The translations under genes and the position numbers were made by a program. This document shows positions 1 through 6,710 of a stretch of 31,043 nt of DNA, piece by piece (the stretch's first letter is position 1; each line of letters starts with the position of its first letter). Location: contig CBIFWW010000018.1 of the NCBI GenBank assembly GCA_966186435.1, positions 1 through 31,043 on the forward strand, read 5' to 3'. A model generated the notes under the pieces. The model was given only the letters and a program-made list of their open reading frames with translations. It searched no databases and was not told the origin of the DNA. This stretch comes from CBIFWW01 sp966186435 (GTDB lineage: Bacteria > Pseudomonadota > Gammaproteobacteria > Enterobacterales > Enterobacteriaceae).

Positions 1-276
1 TATGCATTCTAATATTTAACAGTTACCCCCCCCTTTTCCGACACAAGGGAATAAAAAACATTTTATTTATTTTCATATAGTTAGAGTATTTAGTGTTAAT
101 TACCCAGCAAAATCAGTAATCTTTTGGCATATTTCTACAAAAATTGACATTTATCATCATTATCTTGACATGCTATGGCACAGTGATACCCACTTTCATT
201 TTTTTAGTCCTTATCAATATATCAATGGGTTGTGCTATCCGGCGCCCAATAATGCCGGAAGCTCAAAGAGGGAATT
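1..276 (+). promoter_or_regulatory. dcuC upstream region with an FNR-like site
   Basis: This AT-rich region precedes dcuC and contains no gene I can support. At 144-157 the sequence TTGAC-ATTT-ATCAT matches the FNR consensus TTGAT-N4-ATCAA at 8 of 10 positions. That fits the known anaerobic induction of dcuC by FNR in E. coli, but a match this short could be chance. A TTGACA hexamer lies at 165-170, but I see no good -10 at the right distance. A run of eight C lies near position 30. The dcuC ribosome binding site, AGAGGGA, ends a few bases before the ATG at 277. Confidence 0.35.
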
Positions 277-1647
277 ATGCTAACTATTATTGAGTTATTA
301 ATTGGTGTGCTGGTGATCGTGGGTGTTGCCCGTTACATTATCAAAGGATACTCTGCCATCGGGGTATTATTTGTTGGTGGTCTGGCTTTGTTGATTATCA
401 GCGCCTTGATGGGCCACCCCATATTACCGGAAGGCAGTAGCAGTACCGGTTATAATTTCACCGATATTGTTGAGTATACTAAGATTTTGCTGATGAGCCG
501 CGGTGGCGATCTCGGCATGATGATCATGATGTTGTGCGGCTTCGCCAGCTATATGACTCACATTGGGGCCAACGATATGGTGGTGAAGCTGGCTTCCCGC
601 CCATTACAGTATATTAATTCCCCCTATTTATTGATGGTTGCAGCCTACTTCCTGGCTTGCCTGATGTCGTTGGCGGTCTCTTCTGCCACCGGCCTGGGTG
701 TGTTGTTGATGGCAACGCTGTTCCCGGTGATGGTTAACGTAGGTATTAGCCGTGGTGCAGCCGCCGCAATCTGTGCTTCCCCAGCGGCGATTATCCTCTC
801 TCCAACGTCAGGTGACGTAGTGCTGGCTGCCAAAGCCGCCGAAATGCCACTGGTGGATTTTGCCTTTAAAACCACCCTGCCTATTTCAATCGCCGCGATT
901 ATTGCCATGGCGATTGCCCACTTCTTCTGGCAGCGCTACCTGGATAAGAAGGAGCACATCAGCAGTGAAATCCTGGATGTGGTGGAAATTAACACCACTG
1001 CCCCCTCTTTCTATGCCATTTTGCCATTCACCCCGATCCTGGGCGTGCTGGTATTTGACGGTAAATGGGCGCCACAACTGCATATCATCACCATCCTGGT
1101 CATTTGCATGTTAGCCGCCGCGATAATTGAGTTTTGCCGTGGCTTTAATGCTCAAAAGGTCTTCACCGGTCTTGAAGTGGCTTACCGTGGGATGGCCGAT
1201 GCCTTCGCTAATGTGGTGATGCTGTTGGTTGCCGCCGGGTTATTTGCCCAGGGCCTGAGCACTATTGGCTTTATCCAGAGTTTGATCTCTATTGCCACCT
1301 CCTTCGGCTCCGCCAGCATCATTCTGATGATGGCATTGGTCATCCTTACCATGCTGGCAGCCATGACTACCGGCTCCGGTAATGCCCCGTTCTATGCTTT
1401 TGTCGAGCTGATCCCTAAATTGGCTCATCAGTCCGGCATCACCCCAGGTTATTTGGTGATCCCGATGCTTCAGGCCTCCAACCTGGGCCGCACCATCTCT
1501 CCGGTGTCCGGGGTGGTGGTTGCGGTGGCAGGTATGGCGAAGCTGTCGCCTTTCGAAGTGGTTAAGCGCACTTCCGTCCCAGTGGCAGTTGGTCTGATTG
1601 TGGTGATTGCCGCCACCGAGATTATGCTGCCAGCTATGGCCAACTAG
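277..1647 (+). CDS. dcuC: Anaerobic C4-dicarboxylate transporter DcuC
   Basis: This is a 456-residue inner-membrane carrier, close to the 461 residues of E. coli DcuC and matching it nearly residue for residue through long stretches. Examples are the N-terminal ELLIGVLVIVGVARYIIKGY and the block around SSATGLGVLLMATLFPVMVN. It is hydrophobic throughout, with about a dozen membrane segments. The family exchanges or exports C4-dicarboxylates and is linked to succinate efflux during fermentation and fumarate respiration. The ATG at 277 follows AGAGGGA at good spacing. The gene stands alone, closed by a terminator at 1671-1690. In E. coli dcuC sits elsewhere and rna is next to the citrate carrier gene citT, so its place beside rna is a local difference. 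Confidence 0.96.
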   Translation: MLTIIELLIGVLVIVGVARYIIKGYSAIGVLFVGGLALLIISALMGHPILPEGSSSTGYNFTDIVEYTKILLMSRGGDLGMMIMMLCGFASYMTHIGANDMVVKLASRPLQYINSPYLLMVAAYFLACLMSLAVSSATGLGVLLMATLFPVMVNVGISRGAAAAICASPAAIILSPTSGDVVLAAKAAEMPLVDFAFKTTLPISIAAIIAMAIAHFFWQRYLDKKEHISSEILDVVEINTTAPSFYAILPFTPILGVLVFDGKWAPQLHIITILVICMLAAAIIEFCRGFNAQKVFTGLEVAYRGMADAFANVVMLLVAAGLFAQGLSTIGFIQSLISIATSFGSASIILMMALVILTMLAAMTTGSGNAPFYAFVELIPKLAHQSGITPGYLVIPMLQASNLGRTISPVSGVVVAVAGMAKLSPFEVVKRTSVPVAVGLIVVIAATEIMLPAMAN

Positions 1648-1670
1648 TCTTAAACTTTCATGTTGATTAA

Positions 1671-1690
1671 GCCCGTTGCGGGCTTTTTTT
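1671..1690 (+). terminator. Intrinsic terminator after dcuC
   Basis: A GCCCG-TTG-CGGGC hairpin (arms 1671-1675 and 1679-1683) is followed by seven T at 1684-1690. It lies 23 bases after the dcuC stop and closes that transcript. It also sits only about 40 bases before the rna start codon, so the rna promoter must lie within or beside it. Confidence 0.85.
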
Positions 1691-1729
1691 ATGGTTAAAT
1701 TAGCCTTTCTCTTTTTTGGACCCATCATC

Positions 1730-2545
1730 ATGAAATTGAGATCTGCCGCCGCAGCCCTTTTTGTTGCCGCCATCTCGATCGGCGCCCACAGCGCTACTGC
1801 TGCTACCCCACCGTTAACTGCCCAGAAGTATGCGGATTTTGACAGCTACGTTCTGGCCTTATCCTGGCAATCTGGCTTTTGCCAGAGTATGAGCGAACGC
1901 TATCGTAAGATACCAACTGAATGCCGCCATCAGTCCGTGCCCAGGGATAAAACCCAGTTATTGACTGTCCACGGCCTGTGGCCAGGGCTGCCTGCCTCCG
2001 TTGCTTCCCGTGGGGTGGATGAAAAACGCTGGATGCGCTTTGGCTGCGCCACCCGTCCGGTGCCCAATTTCCCGGAAGCCCGGGGCCAGAAATGTAGCCT
2101 TCCCGCCGCTAATCTGTCTAATAACATCGCTCAACAATTGGGCAAAGTGATGCCTGCGGCAGGCGGTGGCTCCTGTCTGGAACGTTACGAATATGCCAAA
2201 CACGGGGCCTGTTTTGGTTTCGATCCTAACGCCTGGTTTGGCACCATGGTGCGCCTGAACCAGGAAGTTCGCCAAAGTCTGCTCGGGGCCTTCCTGGCTG
2301 AGCATTACGGTAAAACGGTCACCCGTAAAGATCTAAACAATGCTGTGGCACAAAGCTGGGGTAAAGAGAATGTGAAAGCCGTGCGCCTGAGCTGCCACGG
2401 TAATCCTTCTTATCTGACAGAAGTGCAGTTAGTGTTGAAATCAGCCAACATTAATCAGCCATTAGACAAAGACAGTTTTGTGCCACAGCCACGGCCAGGT
2501 AACTGCCCGGCACGCTTCCAACTAGATGCAGTTGGTCTGAAGTAA
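1730..2545 (+). CDS. rna: Ribonuclease I, periplasmic RNase T2 family
   Basis: The protein has 271 residues (E. coli RNase I has 268). It carries both conserved active-site blocks of the RNase T2 family: TVHGLWP with catalytic His81, and EYAKHGACFGF with Lys157 and His158. Residues 1-24 form a Sec signal peptide (KLR start, Ala-rich core, likely cut after SATA), so the enzyme is periplasmic. Six or more cysteines in the mature part fit disulphide bonds. The enzyme degrades RNA without base specificity to 2',3'-cyclic nucleotides. I chose the ATG at 1730. A frame open from 1676 would add 18 residues ahead of the signal peptide and would begin inside the dcuC terminator. No strong ribosome binding site is visible at 1730. 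Confidence 0.95.
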   Translation: MKLRSAAAALFVAAISIGAHSATAATPPLTAQKYADFDSYVLALSWQSGFCQSMSERYRKIPTECRHQSVPRDKTQLLTVHGLWPGLPASVASRGVDEKRWMRFGCATRPVPNFPEARGQKCSLPAANLSNNIAQQLGKVMPAAGGGSCLERYEYAKHGACFGFDPNAWFGTMVRLNQEVRQSLLGAFLAEHYGKTVTRKDLNNAVAQSWGKENVKAVRLSCHGNPSYLTEVQLVLKSANINQPLDKDSFVPQPRPGNCPARFQLDAVGLK

Positions 2546-2568
2546 ACTGATATTTTTTAGTGTTATTG

Positions 2569-2622
2569 AAATGTGATAGATATCACTTTAAACATTTCAT
2601 TCACCTCAGTATCATCAGTAAA
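2569..2622 (+). promoter_or_regulatory. CRP-like site with a possible class II promoter
   Basis: The 22-base stretch 2569-2590 has the CRP half-sites TGTGA (2572-2576) and TCACT (2583-2587), separated by six bases. It agrees with the 22-base consensus at 17 positions. Its centre is at about 2579.5. A TATCAT hexamer at 2610-2615 could be a -10, putting the start near 2621-2622, which is -41.5 to -42 from the CRP centre. That is the class II geometry. The predicted RNA would enter the hairpin at 2628-2653 almost at once. Site and spacing are seen in the sequence; promoter activity is inference. Confidence 0.55.
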
Positions 2623-2627
2623 GATAG

Positions 2628-2663
2628 CCCTCATCGTTTAACGGCGATGAGGGTTTTCTTTTT
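2628..2663 (+). terminator. Intrinsic terminator between rna and rnk
   Basis: Perfect nine-base arms CCCTCATCG (2628-2636) and CGATGAGGG (2645-2653) flank an eight-base loop, followed by TTTTCTTTTT. It lies about 80 bases after the rna stop, so it most simply ends the rna transcript. If the CRP-type promoter just upstream is real, it would also act as an attenuator for rnk or define a very short RNA. Confidence 0.85.
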
Positions 2664-2720
2664 GCTGAAATACCGCTTTAGAAAAGATGTAGCATGGCCA
2701 CATTTGACATGGAGTAAAAG

Positions 2721-3131
2721 ATGTCCCGACCTGCGATTACTATTAATGAACGCGATGCAGAGCGTATCGATATGCTGCTGGAGCAACCGGCCTTTGCCAA
2801 TCTGACGGTCGCCCGTGCACTCAATGATGAGCTGGATCGCGCATTAATCTGCGCCCCGGCCGATATGCCCGCCGATGTGGTCACCATGAACAGTCAGGTA
2901 CGTTTCCGCGATCTGGTTTCCGGGGAGGAACACACCCGTACCCTGGTGTTCCCGGCTAAGCTGACAGACAGCACCCACCAGCTTTCGGTGATGGCGCCTA
3001 TTGGCGCAGCCCTGCTGGGTGTCAAAGTGGGGGATACTATTAACTGGGATTTACCGGGCGGCAATGAAACCCGCGTGGAGGTGCTGGAGCTTCTCTACCA
3101 GCCAGAAGCCGCCGGTGAATATCAGCGTTAA
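2721..3131 (+). CDS. rnk: Nucleoside diphosphate kinase regulator Rnk (GreA/GreB C-terminal fold)
   Basis: At 136 residues it has exactly the length of E. coli Rnk and shares MSRP at the start, DAERID, DVVTMNS, QLSVMAP-GAALLG and EVLEL-YQPEAAG-Y at the end. The family has a short N-terminal coiled region and a C-terminal GreA/GreB-like FKBP domain. It binds RNA polymerase in competition with Gre factors, and was first named for its effect on nucleoside diphosphate kinase. GGAG followed by a six-base spacer precedes the ATG. It is flanked by terminators at 2628-2663 and 3143-3164, so it is probably a single-gene unit. Confidence 0.94.
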   Translation: MSRPAITINERDAERIDMLLEQPAFANLTVARALNDELDRALICAPADMPADVVTMNSQVRFRDLVSGEEHTRTLVFPAKLTDSTHQLSVMAPIGAALLGVKVGDTINWDLPGGNETRVEVLELLYQPEAAGEYQR

Positions 3132-3142
3132 TCGTTTTTAAG

Positions 3143-3164
3143 AGAGTGCTTCGGCACTCTTTTT
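3143..3164 (+). terminator. Intrinsic terminator after rnk
   Basis: AGAGTGC (3143-3149) and GCACTCT (3154-3160) enclose a TTCG tetraloop, followed by a run of T. It begins 12 bases after the rnk stop codon. Confidence 0.9.
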
Positions 3165-3293
3165 ATTACCCTTTAGAAATTACTTATCCCGCTAAACAAA
3201 ATTCATTTTTGCCAAGCCGCGCAAATAATTCACCCTGTGTTTTATGTTGATATAAGTTAGTAGCGAACATAAATTCATGGAGGAGTTAACATT

Positions 3294-3722
3294 ATGTATC
3301 AGACAATCTTGATGCCAGTTGACGTGTTTGAAATGGAGTTAAGCGATAAAGCCGTGCGCCATGCTGAGTTCCTGGCCCAGGGTGACGGGGTTATTCACCT
3401 GATCCACGTACTGCCAAAATCATCTACCCTGCTTATCCACGGCTTTACCCATGATTTCCGCCGCTTTGAAGAGCATATGGAAACCGAAACCATGGGGCGG
3501 CTGCGTGAGATGCAGAAACACTTCTCACTCCCCCCTGAGCGGGTCATTGCCACCATCCGTTTTGGCAACGTGCGTGATGAAGTCAACAATGCCGCAGAAG
3601 AACTGAATGCCGATGTGATCATCGTCGGTTCCCATAACCCGAGTATCACCACCCATCTGCTTGGCTCTAATGCGGCATCCATTATTCGTTATGCCCGCAA
3701 GCCGGTGTTCGTTATCCGTTAG
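3294..3722 (+). CDS. uspG: Universal stress protein UspG (UP12 family)
   Basis: This 142-residue protein matches E. coli UspG in length and in blocks such as MPVDVFEMELSDKAVRHAEF, FG-VRDEVN and the C-terminal NPSI-THLLGSNA. The latter belongs to the glycine- and serine-rich nucleotide-binding loop of this family. UspG is a small cytoplasmic nucleotide-binding protein of the UspA superfamily; in E. coli it is linked to stress survival, and its exact biochemical role is not settled. A strong ribosome binding site (GGAGGAG) precedes the ATG. The 160 bases upstream, after the rnk terminator, must hold its own promoter; I see no convincing -35/-10 pair there. Confidence 0.94.
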   Translation: MYQTILMPVDVFEMELSDKAVRHAEFLAQGDGVIHLIHVLPKSSTLLIHGFTHDFRRFEEHMETETMGRLREMQKHFSLPPERVIATIRFGNVRDEVNNAAEELNADVIIVGSHNPSITTHLLGSNAASIIRYARKPVFVIR

Positions 3723-3742
3723 CGTTTTCCAAATGCAGCCCA

Positions 3743-3772
3743 AAAAAAGAGGCTACCGAAAGGTAGCCTTTT
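3743..3772. terminator. Bidirectional terminator between uspG and ahpF
   Basis: GGCTACC (3751-3757), loop GAAA and GGTAGCC (3762-3768) form a compact hairpin. A run of A precedes it and a run of T follows it. It therefore works in both directions between the convergent uspG (plus) and ahpF (minus) genes. Confidence 0.88.
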
Positions 3773-3799
3773 GCTTGCAGGTTGTCTTACTTCTTATTA

Positions 3800-5365
3800 T
3801 CAGGCGGTTTTGGTGCGGATCAGATAATCAAAGGCACTCAGTGAGGCTTTTGCGCCTTCCCCCGCGGCGATGATGATCTGTTTGTACGGCACCGTGGTGC
3901 AGTCACCGGCCGCGAATACCCCTTTCACTGTGGTTTCACATTTGGCATCAATCATAATTTCACCCATCCGGTTGCGCTCGATGGTGCCTTCCAGCCAAGT
4001 GGTGTTTGGCAGCAAACCAATCTGAACAAAGATACCGGCCAGGGCCACGTCGTGGTCAGCGCCACTCACCCGGTCTTTATAGCTCAGCCCGGTCACGCGG
4101 GTGCCGTCGCCTTTTACTTCGGTGGTCTGGGCATTGAGGATGATATCCACGTTACCCAGGCTGCGGACTTTGTCCTGTAATACCTGATCGGCTTTCATTT
4201 CTGGCGCGAATTCAAGCAGGGTTACGTGCTCAACCACACCGGCCAGATCGATAGCTGCTTCCACGCCAGAGTTACCGCCACCGATTACCGCCACGCGTTT
4301 GCCTTTAAACAGCGGGCCGTCACAGTGTGGGCAGTAAGTCACACCCTTGGTGCGATACTGATCTTCGCCGGGCACGTTCATATTCCGCCATTTAGCACCG
4401 GTGGAGATGATCACGCTACGGGCTTTCAGCACCGCGCCGGAGGCCGTTTCAATCTGGTGTAAGCCACCTTCTACCACAGCCGGGATCAGCTTGCTGGCGC
4501 TCTGGCTGTCGATCACATCGATGTTGTAATCATCCACGTGGGATTTCAGGGCGCCGGCCAGTTTCTGGCCCTCGGTTTTCGGCACCGAAATGTAGTTTTC
4601 GATATCCACGGTATCCAAAACCTGGCCACCAAAACGCTCACCCATCAGGCCAGTACGGATACCTTTACGAGCGGCATAGACGGCGGCTGCTACGCCGGAA
4701 GGGCCGGAGCCAACAATTAATACATCGTAGGCGTCGCGCTGGTTCAGCGCTTCTGCCGCACGTTTTTCCGCGCCGGTATCCACTTTCGCCAGGATATCTG
4801 CCAAGGTCATACGGCCCTGGCCCAATTCTTTACCGTTCAAAAATACGGCGGGGACACCCATCACATTACGATCGGTGATTTCATTCTGGTAAACGCCACC
4901 GTCGATAGCGGTGTGCTTGATGCGCGGGTTAAGTACCGCCATCAGGTTCAGCGCCTGGACTACATCCGGGCAGTTGTGGCAGGAGAGTGAGTAATAGGTT
5001 TCAAACTCAAAATCCCCGTCCAGATCGCGGATCTGCTCCAGTATTTCTTTGGCTTCTTTCGACGGATGGCCGCCGGTCCACAGCAGCGCCAGTACCAGTG
5101 AGGTGAATTCATGGCCCAGCGGGGAGCCAGCAAAACGCGGGCCTTGCTGTGAGCCTGGGTTGGTGATTAGGAAGGACGGTTTGCGCACCGCTAAAGTGTT
5201 GTCCTCTTTAAAGGTCACTTTATCGGATAAGGTCGCAATCTCAGCCAACAGTTCCTTGATCTCTGCCGATTTAGCGCTGTCATCCAGCGTGGCAATCAGC
5301 TCAACAGGTTTGGTCAAACGCTCAAGGTACGCTTTGAGCTGGGTTTTCATGTTGTTGTCGAGCAT
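3800..5365 (-). CDS. ahpF: Alkyl hydroperoxide reductase subunit F
   Basis: This 521-residue flavoprotein (E. coli AhpF, 521) passes electrons from NADH through FAD and two disulphide centres to AhpC. Its N-terminal double-thioredoxin domain carries CHNC at Cys129/Cys132. The thioredoxin-reductase-like part follows, with the FAD loop GSGPSG near residue 219, the CPHC centre at Cys345/Cys348, the NAD(P)-binding GGGNSG near residue 362 and a C-terminal FAD block, FAAGDC. The start ATG at 5365 follows AGGAGA, and the N-terminus matches E. coli (MLDxNMKTQLKAYLE). It lies 169 bases downstream of ahpC in a probable operon, with hairpins in the spacer that may lower its expression relative to ahpC. 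Confidence 0.97.
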   Translation of the reverse strand: MLDNNMKTQLKAYLERLTKPVELIATLDDSAKSAEIKELLAEIATLSDKVTFKEDNTLAVRKPSFLITNPGSQQGPRFAGSPLGHEFTSLVLALLWTGGHPSKEAKEILEQIRDLDGDFEFETYYSLSCHNCPDVVQALNLMAVLNPRIKHTAIDGGVYQNEITDRNVMGVPAVFLNGKELGQGRMTLADILAKVDTGAEKRAAEALNQRDAYDVLIVGSGPSGVAAAVYAARKGIRTGLMGERFGGQVLDTVDIENYISVPKTEGQKLAGALKSHVDDYNIDVIDSQSASKLIPAVVEGGLHQIETASGAVLKARSVIISTGAKWRNMNVPGEDQYRTKGVTYCPHCDGPLFKGKRVAVIGGGNSGVEAAIDLAGVVEHVTLLEFAPEMKADQVLQDKVRSLGNVDIILNAQTTEVKGDGTRVTGLSYKDRVSGADHDVALAGIFVQIGLLPNTTWLEGTIERNRMGEIMIDAKCETTVKGVFAAGDCTTVPYKQIIIAAGEGAKASLSAFDYLIRTKTA

Positions 5366-5390
5366 TGTTTATCTCCTGGGCTAAAACATC

Positions 5391-5520
5391 ATTATCCAAA
5401 CGGCCTCATTCGCTGGGGCTGGATGCGGCTTGGATAACGCGTTTTGGAATAAAAACGGGCACTGACACAGCGCCCGATAAGGGTAAAGCTTTAGACTACG
5501 GCACCCTGAGTTGGATGCCG
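5391..5520 (-). promoter_or_regulatory. Folded ahpC-ahpF spacer with attenuator-like hairpin
   Basis: Three hairpins lie in this spacer, described here in minus-strand order. The first pairs 5513-5520 with 5499-5506 (eight base pairs with one G-U in the RNA). The second pairs 5468-5476 with 5456-5464 (nine base pairs with one G-U, three-base loop) and is followed directly by five U (5455-5451), like an intrinsic terminator. The third pairs 5430-5437 with 5392-5399 (eight perfect pairs), reinforced by GCC/GGC inside, and ends about 14 bases before the ahpF ribosome binding site. Partial termination here would keep AhpC above AhpF; that role is inference. Confidence 0.6.
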
Positions 5521-5534
5521 CAAAGGGGGGTAAA

Positions 5535-6098
5535 TTAAATTTTACCCACCAGGTCCAGAGATGGTGCTAGCGTCGCTTCACCTTCTTTCCATTTAGCCGG
5601 GCATACTTCACCTGGGTGGGTCGCAACGTACTGAGCGGCTTTGATTTTACGCAGCAGGTCAGATGCATCACGGCCGATGCCTTCAGCAGTCACTTCAATA
5701 GCCTGAATGATGCCCTGTGGGTCAACAATAAAGGTACCACGGTCTGCCAGACCTTCGTCTTCGCGCAGGTTTTCAAAGTTACGGGTCAAGGATGCTGTTG
5801 GGTCACCAATCATCGCATATTTAATTTTGGCGATGGTTTCAGAGCTACCGTGCCATGCTTTGTGGGTGAAGTGGGTATCGGTAGAAACGGAATAAACGTC
5901 CACGCCCAGTTTCTGCAATTCGTCGTAATGGTCGGCGACGTCACCCAGTTCGGTCGGGCATACAAAGGTAAAGTCAGCCGGATAGAAGAAGAACACGCTC
6001 CAGCGGCCTTCAGTATCTTTCTCAGTCACTTCGATGAATTCACCGTTTTTGAACGCCTGGTTTTTGAAAGGTTTAATCTTGGTATTAATCAAAGACAT
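5535..6098 (-). CDS. ahpC: Alkyl hydroperoxide reductase peroxiredoxin AhpC
   Basis: This is a typical 2-Cys peroxiredoxin of 187 residues, the E. coli length. The peroxidatic cysteine is in FVCPTE (Cys47 counting Met1) and the resolving cysteine in GEVCPAKW (Cys166). It reduces hydrogen peroxide and organic hydroperoxides in the cytoplasm and is re-reduced by AhpF. The ATG at 6098 is preceded by GGAGGAAG. In enterobacteria ahpCF is activated by OxyR; a weak candidate site lies upstream (6167-6196). It is first in the ahpC-ahpF unit. Confidence 0.98.
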   Translation of the reverse strand: MSLINTKIKPFKNQAFKNGEFIEVTEKDTEGRWSVFFFYPADFTFVCPTELGDVADHYDELQKLGVDVYSVSTDTHFTHKAWHGSSETIAKIKYAMIGDPTASLTRNFENLREDEGLADRGTFIVDPQGIIQAIEVTAEGIGRDASDLLRKIKAAQYVATHPGEVCPAKWKEGEATLAPSLDLVGKI

Positions 6099-6166
6099 CT
6101 GTACTTCCTCCGTGTTTTCGTTGGTACGTAAGGTACCTAATCGGCTGCCGTTGCGCTAATGCATTT

Positions 6167-6196
6167 ACTATATTCAATCAATAGGTCGCGCCTAAT
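6167..6196 (-). promoter_or_regulatory. Possible ahpC promoter with OxyR-like inverted repeat
   Basis: On the minus strand a TATAGT hexamer (6172-6167) could be a -10, giving a leader of about 60 bases. Just upstream lies the inverted repeat TAGG-TCGCG-CCTA (6182-6194), which begins as ATAGGT on the plus strand and resembles an OxyR ATAG/CTAT pair. The spacing does not match the full four-element OxyR motif, so this is tentative. It rests partly on the known control of ahpC in relatives. Confidence 0.3.
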
Positions 6197-6275
6197 AATC
6201 AGTTATACCAATAATCTTATAAGTATATACCTGGGCATTTTGCTCACTGGAGCCTGAACCCCTAACCCTAATTAA

Positions 6276-6599
6276 TCACAGCCGTGATGACAAGGCACAT
6301 AAATGCATTGCCGCCTTATCCAGGATTTCATCTTGTTTTGCAAAGCACAAGCGGATAAATCGGTGGCGGAATGGCCCTTCGCAGAAAACCGAAAGCGGGA
6401 TAGCGCAACGGAACGGCACCGATCATCGGCGCATATTGGTTAGCCCCTTGCTCCACGTGCCATGCCAGCCGCTCCCGTAGCCAGGCCGGGCCGGCAAAAT
6501 CAGGGTAATAGCCTAATGGTACTGCGCCAGGACGCTCATTTGGGTGATGGTACCGTGAGGGGGAAGTTTACTTTGCAGGGTAAATGCGGAGGAAGCCAT
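6276..6599 (-). pseudogene. ybdL: Degenerate methionine aminotransferase remnant (ybdL-like)
   Basis: Three short segments in different minus-strand frames match the two ends of E. coli YbdL, a PLP-dependent methionine/2-oxo-acid aminotransferase of about 386 residues. Segment one starts at ATG 6599 (MASSAFTLQSKLPPHGTITQ, matching the QSKLP N-terminus) and stops at TAG 6515-6513. Segment two, 6513-6424, includes PDFAGPAWLRERLAWHVEQG and then ANQYAPM, matching the YbdL region just after. Segment three, 6419-6276, has AIPLSVFCEGPF and FIRLCFAKQDEIL, the YbdL C-terminus. About 280 central residues are missing, including the PLP lysine, so it cannot encode the enzyme. In E. coli ybdL lies in the same stretch between cstA-ybdD and ahpC, which supports a vertically inherited, decaying copy. 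Confidence 0.9.
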
Positions 6600-6683
6600 A
6601 TGTGTGGCTCGTCAGTGTTATGCGTGGCACCGCTATAATAGGCTATTAACAATTAACGCAAATAGACGTGTAGATGGCTAAAT

Positions 6684-6705
6684 AAACCCGCCCGGAGGCG
6701 GGTTT
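6684..6705 (-). terminator. Intrinsic terminator after torA
   Basis: Perfect nine-base arms AAACCCGCC (6684-6692) and GGCGGGTTT (6697-6705) flank a four-base loop. It begins six bases after the torA stop on the minus strand and is followed by the U-rich UAUUUAG. Between this hairpin and the ybdL remnant (6600-6683) I see no gene, only an 11-base palindrome AATAGGCTATT at 6637-6647. Confidence 0.82.
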
Positions 6706-6710
6706 CAGGT

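Noticed and set aside
1240..1773. 177-codon minus-strand frame opposite dcuC and the rna start
   Set aside because: It runs antisense across dcuC and the terminator and has an unlikely composition (many His, Asn and Gly); it is a shadow of dcuC.
5616..6131. 171-codon plus-strand frame opposite ahpC
   Set aside because: It mirrors ahpC, one of the most conserved genes here, and has no independent signals.
6276..6599. A functional aminotransferase gene
   Set aside because: No frame is open for more than about 60 residues here, and the central two thirds of the protein, including the PLP lysine, is missing.
6634..6639. TATAAT hexamer on the plus strand as a promoter
   Set aside because: There is no -35 at 16-18 bases (the sequence is GTCAGT), and it would only transcribe antisense into torA; it belongs to an AATAGGCTATT palindrome instead.
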